Assembly (NCBI GenBank): GCA_029834535.1
Contig: JAQMWT010000533.1
Location: 62,001-126,000 of the forward strand
Reading direction: 5' to 3'
Length of the DNA stretch: 64,000 nucleotides
Source of the DNA: Chrysophaeum taylorii
Lineage: Eukaryota; Sar; Pelagophyceae; Pelagomonadales; Pelagomonadaceae
Positions 53,715 through 63,764 of this stretch are shown here, piece by piece. Numbering within the stretch: position 1 is the stretch's first letter; each line of letters opens with the position of its first letter. The position numbers and the translations under genes were made by a program. Below the pieces are notes generated by a model that saw only the letters and a program-made list of their open reading frames with translations, searched no databases and was not told the DNA's origin.

Positions 53715-55202
53715 ATGCTTCGCGATGTGGTGCGCGAGTGCAAGCTGCGGGGGCTGACGCTGCGCGGCGACGCGGCCCGCGCGATGAAAGCATCGCTCGA
53801 GAAAGACCCCGATGCGACGGTGGAGTCGTTGATCGAGGCCGTGCGTCAACGAGTGGAACGGGGTAAGACGTGCGTCGTGGATGCCGAGGTTGTGCGAGGT
53901 GCCCTCGAGGAAGAGAGGCCGTGCCTCGTGGTGCTGGACGCGTACGCCACCCCCCGGCTCGCTTACGACCCCGGCAGCCACAAGTTTTCGTTGGTCCGAG
54001 GCTCGACTCCGAGTCGTTCCGAAGCTTACCGCGCGAGATACGAGCTCGCGCGGGAGCGCGTCGCGCGTTGCTTTCCCCAGATCTGCCGTCTCGACGCGGT
54101 TTCGGCCCCCGCGTGCGTGCTGGGGGTGGTCCTCGAGATCGAGAGCAAATTTTATCTGGAAGACTTGCATTCCGTTGTCAGGGTCGAGTTCGGGTCGGCG
54201 ACGGCTTACGGCGGCTTCTTCGCGGAGGGTATGGTGGTCGTTGTCGAGGGCGAAGTCGACGGCAATGTCTTTCGGGCACGGGCCGTCGGCCACCCCCCCC
54301 CCGAGCCGCGGGAGGCCGCGTTCAGGGCGATTGGGGGGGTTCATTTGGACGTCTTCGGGGACGCTCGCGTCGCGACGTCCGTCGACGCCCCGCCATGGAT
54401 TATCGCGGCCGAAACCCACCTCGACGCACCTACGGTCTTGCCGCGCCTCCGCCATTTGATGGAAGGCCTCGTCGCCCCGGCCTCGAGGCGCTACAAAGCT
54501 GCCATGGACCACGCCAAGTCGCGCGGTTCGAGGGAACCTCCGAGAATAGTAGTCGCGCTCGTCGGCAATTTTTTATCTTCGCGCCTTTCGGGGGCGGCCA
54601 AGCTCCGCGAGCTCAAGGCCCGCTTCGCCGATCTGGCCGCGATGATTGCTTCCCTCGAGATCGACGCCGATTTTCTATTGGTCCCCGGTCCGAGGGACCC
54701 CTGCCTCGGCTCGGCGACCGTTCTTCCCAGGCCAAAGCTCCCCGCCCGCGTCCTCCAGCCTTTTATGGATAAAATTCCCACGACCACCGCTGCGACGAGC
54801 CCCTGTCGCCTCCGCGGCCCCGACGGCCGCGAGCTCGTCATCCACCGCGGCAACACCCTCCGCAAGCTCCGGAAACTCTCCTCCGCTCTCGTCCCCGCTA
54901 CCGCTTCCGAAAAATTCGACCTCCGTCCGACCGACCATCTCGCCAAGACCCTCATCGACCAGGCCCACTTGGCGCCCTTTTCCCTCAACATCCAGCCCGT
55001 CCAATCCGACTTTGACCACGCCCTCCGTCTCTACCCCCCCCCAAATGCCCTTGCCCTCGCCGACGACACCGCGCCCCGCTTCGACACCGTATACGAAAAC
55101 TGCGCCGTCTTCAACCCGGGCAACTTCGCCCAGGACGGTGCCTTCGTCCTCTACGACCCCCTCACCTGCAAAGTCGACTCCTCGAGAGTCCCACCTTCCT
55201 AG
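53715..55202 (+). CDS. POLE2: DNA polymerase epsilon subunit B
   Basis: 495 aa from the ATG at 53715 (upstream frame has no ATG). N-terminal helical domain (CKLRGLTLRGDAARAM), a central OB fold, then the inactive calcineurin-like phosphoesterase domain of B-subunits: VVALVGNFLSSRLSGAAKLR, DFLLVPGPRDP, ATVLPRPKLP, SPCRLRG, DHLAKTLIDQAHLAPFSLNI and DHALRLYPPPNALALAD. The PGPRDP and RPxLP pattern separates it from the alpha and delta B-subunits. It holds the catalytic subunit and links it to the CMG helicase in leading-strand synthesis. Metal ligands of the ancestral phosphatase are lost, as usual. Convergent with the PH-domain gene, 62 bp away. Confidence 0.9.
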   Translation: MLRDVVRECKLRGLTLRGDAARAMKASLEKDPDATVESLIEAVRQRVERGKTCVVDAEVVRGALEEERPCLVVLDAYATPRLAYDPGSHKFSLVRGSTPSRSEAYRARYELARERVARCFPQICRLDAVSAPACVLGVVLEIESKFYLEDLHSVVRVEFGSATAYGGFFAEGMVVVVEGEVDGNVFRARAVGHPPPEPREAAFRAIGGVHLDVFGDARVATSVDAPPWIIAAETHLDAPTVLPRLRHLMEGLVAPASRRYKAAMDHAKSRGSREPPRIVVALVGNFLSSRLSGAAKLRELKARFADLAAMIASLEIDADFLLVPGPRDPCLGSATVLPRPKLPARVLQPFMDKIPTTTAATSPCRLRGPDGRELVIHRGNTLRKLRKLSSALVPATASEKFDLRPTDHLAKTLIDQAHLAPFSLNIQPVQSDFDHALRLYPPPNALALADDTAPRFDTVYENCAVFNPGNFAQDGAFVLYDPLTCKVDSSRVPPS

Positions 55203-55264
55203 ATAATAATAATAAATAGGCGACCGCGCCGCTATCATCATCATCGACCGCGCCGCTATCATCA

Positions 55265-58200
55265 TCATCGACCGCGCCGCCGTCTGCTGGAAGCACCACC
55301 ACCACCAGGAGCAGCAGCAGCTCTAGATCTAGATCTAGACCCACCGCGCGGCGGCGGCTCCTCGAGTTCCAAAGGCGAGAACCCGGGCAGGATCTCGCCG
55401 TCGAGGATGCGGAGGGCGGTCAACAGCACGGCCGCATCGTGGGCCATCACCGCCTTCCTGATCTTGGCCGCGCGCACGCGGGCGCTCGCCGCGAGCCTAA
55501 TCATCGACGACAATCAATCAATCAAACGCGCGAAATACCTACGTACGTACCACCGATGCTCGGCCGGCACGTCCTCGCGGGATATCGACTCGCTTTGGCA
55601 CGCGAGCGCGCGATCGCGGAGCCGCGCGACCCGCCGCGGGATCGTGTCCTCCGAGGGTGGACTCAGACCGTCGGTGTCGCGCAGCAGCTCGGGCAGATTC
55701 GCCTCCACGAGCTTCACCGCAGCCTCTATCCGGCCGAGATCCGTCAGGATGGCTCGAGCTTCGACGTCGACCTCAAAAAAATTCCGAGCCTCTGATCGAT
55801 GGCTTCGGGAGTCAATCGTCGACGCCTCGTCGCTCTCTTCTTCTTCTCCTCCTCGAGACGACATCCTCCGCTCTCCATCGCAGCAGCGGCGAGACCTCCG
55901 CGACGAGGAGGTTAAAGAATGCTCCTCGCATTTTTGATGATCATCACCTCGCCGCGCGCTCGAGCTCGTGGAGGATGACGAGTTCATCGACCGCTCCTCG
56001 CGTACACTCCTCGACGACGCCGATCGCACCTCCTCGCGTTGATCTCGGCTCCTCGAATAGTGCTCATCGGAGCGACGCTCTTCTCTCGCGTCGAATTTTA
56101 TCTCGCTCTGGTCGCGACCGACGCGCGATGATGGCGCGGACGACCTTCGCCTCGCGCGCGCCTTGCGGTGCGCGCGCTCTTCCGCCGATGACGCGTGATA
56201 GCGGCTCAAGTGCCGCCTCGACGGATCGCGCTTCTCCTCGCGAAATATGTTTAACATCGCTGGCCTCGAGGAGGAGCGCTGCTGCGCATTTTCTTCGTCC
56301 GCCGCGCGAATCCTTTCTGATCGCTCTTCCTGCTCGAGGTGAGTCGTCGAGTGATGTGCGGTATGTGGTGGTACGCCCTGACTCGCCGGAAGGTGCGACG
56401 CTCGCTGCGACGCTCGCTGCGACGCTCGCTGCGACGCTCGCTGCGACGCTCGCTGCTCGCTGTGAGTCGTAGGATAATTGCCGCCGCGAGTTTTTTTTGA
56501 GCCTCCGTATAGAGCCTCGGTCGATCGTTGCTCTCGCGACGACGACGGCGACGACGACTCGGTGCGAGTTGTTGGGTCGTACGCTCGCGGCTCGCTTTCT
56601 GGCCGCGCGCGCGACTCGGAGCGAGTCGTTGGATGGCGCCCTGCTTCTGACTCGCGATGCTCGGCGTGAGGAGTTCTTGGGTGGTGCGCTCGTGGAAAGC
56701 TCGCTCCCAACTCGCTGCGAGCCGTCGTCGTGTCCCGTCGTCCAAGCTCGGAGGCTGCTTGGTGCGACTTGGAGTGAGACGTTGTACGGCGCGCCGCCGT
56801 TTGTTGCTGCCCGCGCGGCTCGGTGTGAGTCGTGGGATGGTGCGCTCGAGATTCGCTCGCTCGGTGAGTTGTTGTGCGGTACACCACTCGCGGCTCGCTC
56901 GCTACCTGCTCGCTGCGATCCGTCGCCGCGTCCTGACGCCGCACGGTCGCTCGCTGCGCGCGCGACTCGGAGTGAGTCGTTGGATGGGCAGAAAGAGCCT
57001 CCGTCGAGAGCTGCTCTCGCGACGACTCGGCGCGAGTTATGGCGTGGCGCGCTCGCGGCTCGCTCGCTCGCTGCTCATCCGCCATAAAAGCGCTGTCCCG
57101 TCGCGGCTCGCGAGATCTTTGCGCGGCACGAGTCATTACGTCGAGAATCTCTGGTTCCGCCGACCGCCCCTCGGTCGACCGCTGCTCTTCGGGCTCCGGG
57201 CGAGGGTTCTCGGGTTCAAAACGAGTGGTCGCGAGGCGCGACGTTCGTACGGACGGCTCGGTCGAGCGCTTCTCTCCAAGTCGAGCGTCTATCGTCCCGC
57301 GCCGCGGCGGATCATGGCGGGGTCGCGCAGTCTCGACCGCTCGTTGCGGCTCGTTATTGCTCGGCGGCTCTGCTGATATTGCCACAGAGATCGATCGCAA
57401 ATCCTCGGAGTTCGTCGCCGTCGTCGTCGTCGCCGGGGACGGCTTTTGATCACCGGTCGTCGACGGCTCGGGCGATTGCTGGAGGCGCAGCATGTTTTCA
57501 CGATAGTGTGCTCGGCGATCCCGCGGCTCGGCGCGCAATCCGCGAGGGGAAGGGGAAGATCCATCAATCGCTCCCTGACCCATCCAACGGCGCTCGCGTC
57601 TGGGCGACTCGAGCGGCGCCGGACACGGCGCGATCGACGTTTTCTCCAAGGGCAGCACTGGATCTTCTTCGAGGGAGTCCGGCCACGACGACTCGCGCGG
57701 CTCCGGCGGCGCGCGCGCGTCGGCGAGGTCCGCCGCAGCGGCCGGCGAGAGAGAGACCGGTGCCTCGTTCGGCCGCGCTCGCGCCGGCGTTTCCGGCATC
57801 CGCGGGGGAAATGTCGGCGGCACGCCCGAGGGCTCGTCGCCCCTCTCAAACACACCAAGGTCCGCAGGGGCGGGCAGTCCGTCGGGCACGTCCTTGGCTC
57901 GCGGCTCGGGCTCGTCGCCCCTCTCAAACACACCAAGGTCCGCGGGCAGTCCGTCGGGCACGTCCTTGGCTCGCGGCTCGGGCTCGTCGCTTTCGTAGGC
58001 GTCGTCCGACTCGTAAGTGACCCGCGGCGGGTCGAAGATGCTTCCGTTTTTCGGGGGCTTGGGGGGCGGCCGGGGCGGCGGGACTTGCGGCGGCGGCGGG
58101 GGCCCGCTCGGAGGCGGCGGCGGGGGGTCGCGTCGAGGCTGAGGCGTGACGACGGTCGGCCTAGGCGAACGCGGCCGGCCGAGAATGTCCGAGGCAACCC

Positions 58201-58660
58201 TGTGCCTAAGGTCGGCGACCTCTATGACGTGTCGGAGCGTCGAGAGCCAGGCCTCGGACTCCTCGGGGGTCTTGGCGCGCAGCTTGAGCTCGACGCCTTC
58301 GCGGTCGCGAATCGTAAACTCCGAGGCGTCGACGGGCGACGCCGACGCGCCGACGAGCTCCATCGCGCCGCGCTCCGTGCCCGACGACATCGAGTACCGC
58401 AGAGCGTAATTCTCCACGGCCGACGTCGGCTGCTCGATCCAAAAGAACCGCTTCCGCCAGTACGCTTTCGCGCTCACGGCCCGACGGAAGTAGGTCCGGG
58501 TTGCCGTGCCTCCCGTCGACGCGCCGCTGCCTCCGCGCTTCTTCAGCATCCCGCCGCACCGCCCCAGAGAGCTCGACCATATGAGAAGCTTCTCCTTGGC
58601 CACCACCGGAAGCTCCTGCGCCGGCAGCGACAAGGGCCGGGACCGCCCTTCCTCTACCAT
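55265..58660 (-). CDS. PH-domain protein with Pro-rich and Ser/Arg/Glu repeat regions
   Basis: Exons 55551-58660 and 55265-55496 joined over a 54-nt intron with a strong GTACGT donor (1113 aa); the join reads AEHRWLAASARVRAAKIRKA. The PH domain is at ~35-150 (GMLKKRGG, WRKRFFWIEQ, FTIRDREGVELKLRAKTPEE, WLSTLRHVIEVA). Next a Pro-rich part (PPPPPPSGPPPPPQVPPP) that could bind SH3 or profilin, a 24-residue direct repeat (EPRAKDVPDGLPADLGVFER) twice, and ~600 residues of low-complexity Ser/Arg/Glu/His with (ASQR)n. A helical C-terminal domain (ARAILTDLGRIEAAVKLVEA) spans the intron. PH domains target membranes via phosphoinositides; the rest is unassigned. Confidence 0.75.
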
Positions 58661-58701
58661 CGGCGTCCGGCCCTAGGTGGGGAAAACAAATAATAACCGT
58701 T

Positions 58702-59769
58702 TCACCAGTCGTCTGGCGATGATGATGCCACAGCCTCAACTCTTTGGCCGAGGCGCGTCACGCGCTGCGGATCGAGGGGCGCGGCGAGCTGGCGACCCCC
58801 GACCGCCGGGGGATCCTCCCCCGCCACCACCTCCGTACTGGCTTCCTCGCCGATCTTTTTTCCGTCCTCGCGGCGACGATGGTACCTCAGGCAGGCCCAG
58901 AGCCAGGGAAAGAATTCGGCAGCCACCGTGGACTTGGCGCGGAGGGCGTCGATCGCCTTGGGGCCGAGGTTGGCGTTCGCGAGGAGCGTGGCAACCTTGT
59001 CCAGCAGCACGGGGGAGAGTTGTCGGGGGTCGACGCCGAGGAGCCGGTCGTTGAGGGCGCCGTCGGTGATGTTGAGTCGGAGGTCGAGCCAGTCCAAGTC
59101 GCTCGCGACGTCGAGAGAGTCGCCGCGACGGGACCAGAGCCACCGGGGTCCATCCAGGAGCACGGCGACGCACCGAAGGACAAGCTCGGTCTCGACGTGT
59201 GGTCTCCGGACGCTCCTGAGCTCCGCGCGCTGCGCGGCCGCGAGCTGCGGCGGTTCTAGGTCGGGGGGGTGGCATCTCGTCCTTCTCCTCCTCCTCCTCC
59301 TCCTCCTCTTCGAGTTTTGGTCAACCAAGCGGTCGGGTGGCAGTGCGAGTACCTCGGGGGGCGACGGCTTGGACGGTGTGGGTGGAGTCTCCGTCTCCTC
59401 GTCGACGTCGTCGGGGACGTAGCACAGCTCGAGTACCGCTTTCGCGCAGTCGAGGAGAGGTTTAAAGCGCCGTGGCCCGAGAAAATTCGGCTCAATAAAG
59501 GTCCTCGAGTCGTCGCGACACACCACCACTGCGACGTTTTCGACGTCCCAGTGCTGCAGGAGGTGCAGCAACTTGTCGGAAGCCCCGACGTCGCCCTCGT
59601 CCCCGCCGCCCTGCTCGCCTCCGCACAGGCGATACGCATAGGGAACGCAACAGTCTGGACGCCGCAGCGACTCGACGGCATGCAGGGCCTCCTCCGGACT
59701 CCGAACGGGCACCGCATGCCCCGTGAAACGACATCTTTTGAACCGGACGCTCGCGGTCGTGATCATCAT
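58702..59769 (-). CDS. IMPACT/YigZ-like domain fused to a dynein-stalk-like helical region
   Basis: 355 aa from the ATG at 59769. Residues ~8-115 follow the UPF0029/IMPACT N-terminal fold: RCRFTGHAVPVRSPEEALHA, CVPYAYRL, a DEGDVGASDKLLHLL segment in place of DDGEPxGTAG, and VENVAVVVCRDD. After an Arg run (~153-162) residues ~190-295 resemble the helical region flanking the stalk of dynein heavy chain: ETELVLRCVAVLLDGPRWLW, LLGVDPRQLSPVLLDKVATL, KSTVAAEFFPWLWACLRYHR. IMPACT proteins inhibit GCN1-GCN2 signalling in animals and yeast; a link to microtubules here is inference only. It lies upstream of, and in tandem with, the PH gene and is divergent from the second isomerase. Confidence 0.7.
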   Translation of the reverse strand: MMITTASVRFKRCRFTGHAVPVRSPEEALHAVESLRRPDCCVPYAYRLCGGEQGGGDEGDVGASDKLLHLLQHWDVENVAVVVCRDDSRTFIEPNFLGPRRFKPLLDCAKAVLELCYVPDDVDEETETPPTPSKPSPPEVLALPPDRLVDQNSKRRRRRRRRRTRCHPPDLEPPQLAAAQRAELRSVRRPHVETELVLRCVAVLLDGPRWLWSRRGDSLDVASDLDWLDLRLNITDGALNDRLLGVDPRQLSPVLLDKVATLLANANLGPKAIDALRAKSTVAAEFFPWLWACLRYHRRREDGKKIGEEASTEVVAGEDPPAVGGRQLAAPLDPQRVTRLGQRVEAVASSSPDDW

Positions 59770-59946
59770 CGGCGTTATTATACCATATTACAAGCCCTCT
59801 CTCTCCTCACGTATAATAATAATAATAATAATAACCATTATTTTGATTACAAACCCTCGCCCGAAGATTCGCAGAGAGTGACGTTTTCAACCAAAGGTGA
59901 AAGCCCACCTCATTTTATCATCATCTCAATTCACACGGCGGCGAGG

Positions 59947-60780
59947 ATGTCGACCTGGGGGAAGTACTTGGCGTACGGGCCGGACCCGGCGGTTGTCGAA
60001 AGCTACAAGTACCCGAAAAAGTATCTGATCGGCGGGAACTGGAAGTGCAACGGGACTAAGGAGTCGGTGGCAAAACTCGTGAAGACGCTCAACAGCGCGG
60101 GGCCAATCCCCCCGTGGGTCGAGGTTGTGGTGGGGGTCCCGGCGATCCACATCGGCGACGTCCTCAAGACCATCCGCAAGGACATCAGTGTCGCAGCCCA
60201 AGACTGCTCGGCTACGGGCTACGGCGCGTTCACGGGCGAGCTCGCCGCGCCCATGTTGGCAGACTTTGGCGTTAGCTGGGTCATCCTCGGCCACTCCGAG
60301 AGGCGCACCAACCAGAAGGAATCATCGGAGCTCGTCGCCACCAAGACCAAGGCCGCCTTGGACGCCGGCCTGTCGGTGATGGTGTGCGTCGGCGAAACTC
60401 TCGAAGAGCGCGAGGCCGGCAAGATCGACGCCGTCGTATTGGACGACCACATGGGCGCGCTCAAGGGCAAGTTCTCCGATGTCGAGTGGGCCAAGATCGC
60501 CATCGCCTACGAACCCGTCTGGGCCATCGGTACCGGCAAGACGGCTTCCCCGGAACAGGCTCAGGACGTTCACGCGTCCATACGCGGATGGCTGGCTGCC
60601 AACGTCTCCCCGGCCGTCGCCGCCGCCACCCGCATCCAGTACGGCGGCTCGATGAAGGGCGCTAATGCCCCCGGTCTCCTCGCCAAGCCCGACATCGACG
60701 GCGGCCTCATCGGCGGCGCCTCCCTCAAGGCCGAGTTCATCACCGGCATCGCCGCCGCTGCTCCCGAGCCCTCGCTCTAA
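59947..60780 (+). CDS. Triosephosphate isomerase, probably cytosolic
   Basis: 277 aa from the ATG at 59947; the open frame continues upstream but is the shadow of the IMPACT gene and its promoter. All catalytic parts are present: Lys in IGGNWKCNG, His in ILGHSERR, Glu in IAYEPVWAIGTGK, phosphate loops IQYGGSM and LIGGASL. A ~22-residue extension (STWGKYLAYGPDPAVVESYK) precedes the barrel; it is neither a signal peptide nor a clear mitochondrial leader, so cytosol is the best guess. Function in glycolysis/gluconeogenesis. It differs strongly from the plastid-type isomerase at 42609-43523, so the two are not a recent duplication. Confidence 0.93.
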   Translation: MSTWGKYLAYGPDPAVVESYKYPKKYLIGGNWKCNGTKESVAKLVKTLNSAGPIPPWVEVVVGVPAIHIGDVLKTIRKDISVAAQDCSATGYGAFTGELAAPMLADFGVSWVILGHSERRTNQKESSELVATKTKAALDAGLSVMVCVGETLEEREAGKIDAVVLDDHMGALKGKFSDVEWAKIAIAYEPVWAIGTGKTASPEQAQDVHASIRGWLAANVSPAVAAATRIQYGGSMKGANAPGLLAKPDIDGGLIGGASLKAEFITGIAAAAPEPSL

Positions 60781-61726
60781 GTGTCAAAGGTTATTTCTCA
60801 CAAAGAAATAGAAGTTCGTCTTGTTGTTCTCTTTCGACCGTGGCACCTTTGATCCTCCTCCTCGAACACTGGAGTTGTCCTCTCGTCGCAATTCGATATG
60901 AGATACAAACGAACGACTGTATGAGCGCGTGCGAACAATTGTATGAGCGCGTGCGAACGTAATGCCGCACCACTCTGCGTCGTCTTATATTATTGACGTG
61001 CCGGTGTTGTGTCTTTATTATTCTTTCCGAGTATTATTTTACTGCCCGACTAGATGGTGGCACGTAAAGGGGGGGAACATGGGGCGGCCTTTTCCGCCGC
61101 CATGGTCGCGCCGAAATATAGTGCATATCGCTCGAAACTAACAGCAGCAATCGCGGCGACACGACGGGGCTCGCCCTCCTCTGGCGCCGTGCCCCATTGT
61201 GTCTGGGAGTTGCATAATGCCATAGTCGTATAAAGAACAAGTCCGTCCTCGTCCCTCGCCTCTGCCCCAACTGCGTGATTTTCGTCTGTGATTCCGTACC
61301 GGTTCCTGCCGGTCCGGCCTGGCTCCCATGCTCGGGAGAGGTCTCAAGTTATAGTTAAGTTATATGAAGAACTACTACTATTCTCGCGGTTTGAATGGGC
61401 GTCGGCTAGTTCGGGAAATGGTGCCCACAACACGTTCTCTCGAAGGGGGAACTAGGTACCATAATGATGCATTCGTCGGCTGCCGACTCGAAATTCAGTT
61501 TTAATACTTACAGGCTACTTCGACACGGATGTATATAATTTCCGCGGGCCGGGCGGCGTTCAGCGCCGCGTCTGGCGTCACGCCAGCACCCCAGCTAGGA
61601 TGCTCAGGAAGGAACACAGAAGAGCTGTTATTTCTCATTCCGCTGGCCTGCATTTCAGAGCGGTGCTGCCTAGAACTCGATGGTGATCATCGCCCTTGCG
61701 ATGGTGTTCTCGAAGACCGCCAGCTC
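60781..61726. other. Intergenic stretch with a SINE-like segment
   Basis: No gene seen. At about 61288-61345 lies the segment around CCTGGCTCCCATGCTCGGGA that is also found at 51455-51510, here followed by a TTA-rich tail. A repeated phrase TGTATGAGCGCGTGCGAAC occurs twice at about 60917-60959. Confidence 0.5.
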
Positions 61727-61978
61727 TTAGTCTCGCATCGGGTCGTCTGCCTTGTCGGCTTTGCGCAAGTACAAGACGTTATTGCACCGGATCAGAATTT
61801 CGCCGAGTTTTCCAGCCAATGTTCCATCTATAAATTCGTCGGCATCGCCGAGCTGAAGGTTCATATAGCTATCGACGCTCAAGAGCTGGCCGCGGTATTC
61901 CATACCCCATTTCAATTTCACGATGACGATCTGGCCAGTGAGCTCGTTGAGAAATGGCTTCGGGTTGACAATCGACAT
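61727..61978 (-). CDS. SNRPF: Small nuclear ribonucleoprotein F (SmF)
   Basis: 83 aa from the ATG at 61978. Whole-length Sm protein: Sm1 motif [20 protein letters not shown] with YMNLQL, and Sm2 motif [14 protein letters not shown]. The [10 protein letters not shown] start and the KWGMEYRG core are typical of SmF rather than LSm6. It forms the heptameric ring on U1, U2, U4 and U5 snRNAs with SmB, D1, D2, D3, E and G. This fits the intron-containing genes in the window. Confidence 0.93.
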   Translation of the reverse strand: MSIVNPKPFLNELTGQIVIVKLKWGMEYRGQLLSVDSYMNLQLGDADEFIDGTLAGKLGEILIRCNNVLYLRKADKADDPMRD

Positions 61979-62138
61979 CGTCGCCGATGTTAGGGTTATG
62001 GTTCACAAAAGCCGTTAGACGCGATCTGGACGTTGACGCAGGCCGGGTAAGGATGCCTACAATCAATATCGCCTTGACCCTATTAGAGGTTTTTAAAGGA
62101 AATCTACACGTTGTAGAGCCCCGAAATCTAGCCTGGAA

Positions 62139-62777
62139 ATGGAAACGTGTGTGGCGAGCGCGAGCTCTAGCACCAAGCCGAAGCCGGTCCTTCCCTCATC
62201 GATCGGTGCTGCGCTGATGGTTGGCACCGCTGCCGTTTCGCCTTTTCTAGTGCGACTCATTTTTCATAAGCTCCCGCAATTCGCTGGCGACGAGGCAGAT
62301 CGCGTGCCGTTCGCTCTCACCTGGCTCGCTCCCCCAGCGGCCTTGGTCTGGCTAACGAACGAACTCGTGGGTTTGTGCCGTGCGTGTAGTCTTGACACGT
62401 TCGGTACGTTTCCCGCCGCGTTTGCCGGTGCCGAGACGTACATGTTCAAGAAGCTGTTCAACGCTTCGAGAAACACCTTGGAGCAGTTTGTCGTCTTCAC
62501 CGCGACCACCCTCGCCATGGTGTCGATCCTCCCGTTGAGTGACTTGCAGCTTGTGGCGGCCTACTCGCTCACATGGTGCATGGGCCGCCTTCTTTACGTT
62601 GCCTGCTACGCTGCGCGAGAGGACCTAAGGGGATTCGGGCTCATGCTGTCGCACTTCTGGAACAACATGGTCGTCCTGACGTGGGTCACACTCAACTTTG
62701 CCTTGCCTAGCCTCCAGGGCACACCACCCACCTCGTTTTCGACCTCCATGGCTGGCCGGTGGCTTCATCGCCGCTGA
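62139..62777 (+). CDS. MAPEG-family membrane protein
   Basis: 212 aa from the ATG at 62139. Four hydrophobic helices at about 22-45, 62-80, 112-135 and 140-160, and a further one near 180-200. The MAPEG core is ASRNTLEQFVVFTATTLAMV followed by LTWCMGRLLYVACYAAREDL, giving the conserved Asn-x-x-Glu-x-F and Arg-x-x-Tyr pattern that binds glutathione in the family. Members are glutathione-dependent transferases or peroxidases acting on eicosanoids or xenobiotics in membranes; the substrate here is unknown. Head-to-head with SmF, 160 bp apart. The end (SMAGRWLHRR) after the last helix looks complete. Confidence 0.8.
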   Translation: METCVASASSSTKPKPVLPSSIGAALMVGTAAVSPFLVRLIFHKLPQFAGDEADRVPFALTWLAPPAALVWLTNELVGLCRACSLDTFGTFPAAFAGAETYMFKKLFNASRNTLEQFVVFTATTLAMVSILPLSDLQLVAAYSLTWCMGRLLYVACYAAREDLRGFGLMLSHFWNNMVVLTWVTLNFALPSLQGTPPTSFSTSMAGRWLHRR

Positions 62778-63764
62778 CCCGAAACGACCTCGCCGATCAT
62801 AAACAAGGATACCGTCAACACACACAACGTTTGCATGTGCTATATATCATGTGTTCGGCTGCGTCGCCTTGAAGTACGGGCATGTACACGCGACGCACGA
62901 TTTTCGAATAGTGACTCCCTGCGCCATTGTCAGCGTTAAGAACGACGAGATAGCAACTACTTTGCATTAACGTGGAGACAAAAAAAAAAAAAAAAAACCT
63001 TGAAAGGAGAAAGTTCTCTTTGACAGTATCGCGATAGAGACAGAAACGCGACGGCCATGATGCTGCGTCCACCTCGCCTCTGCTGCTTGGAAGAAAACGG
63101 ACGTAGCTTGGGATGGAATCTAAAAGTTTCGTGGACTGTCGGTGCAAGAAAATGACATACCTTGGAGTGTGACTTGCGCAGCACTGAATCGCTCAGAGAC
63201 GGACTCTCGGTCCCCGTCAAGACAATTAAAAATTGTCGACGAAGCTGCAGTCGATCGATAGGGGCCTTTTCAAGCCTCTAGCCGGCAGAGCAGTGTAAAA
63301 CAGACCCCAACGCAAGACGCCGCTTTTTATGAAGCACCCCTGCAAATTTTTGATGTAGAACAAGAAGGAAACAGGAATTGGGGTTGGCGTGTTTTGTCCT
63401 GGTAAAGACGCGGGTATCGACGACGAAAGAAAGAAAGAAAGAAAAAACTGAATCCCATGACTGGCGAGGGCGCCAACGATTCGGGCGATTTGTGGTGACT
63501 TCTCGCAGAGTAGAGGGCGAGAACGTCCTGGACTACGAGCACGGTGGCCGCTACAGCACGCTAATTATTATTGTTGTTCAGCCGAATGGTGGTGCGAATA
63601 TCCACCGGGAAGAGTAAAAAAGAAGATGCCGGCCGCGAAAACCACGAAGAAGAACAAAGTCCACTAGAAAATTTATATCTCCATATATATTGGAAAGGCG
63701 CAATGTCCCTACCACTTTACTTTGGAACCATCTGATTGGCGTCCTCCACTTACGTGCCGCGTGG
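62778..63764. other. Intergenic stretch, no gene recognised
   Basis: A 19-nt A run lies at about 62981-62999 and a (GAAA)n run at 63425-63445. Short overlapping frames only. The right part includes the 3' flank of the bL20 gene. Confidence 0.5.

Noticed and set aside
53592-54512. 306-aa minus-strand frame over POLE2
   Set aside because: Antisense shadow of a clear POLE2 coding region, without any recognisable motif.
57446-58693. 415-aa plus-strand Arg-rich frame opposite the PH-domain gene
   Set aside because: Antisense shadow; the minus strand has the PH motif, a valid intron and an exact codon sum.
62775-62777. TGA at the end of the MAPEG gene as a possible second Sec codon
   Set aside because: The core family motifs end before it, the following frame has no conserved pattern, and no SECIS-like fold was seen.
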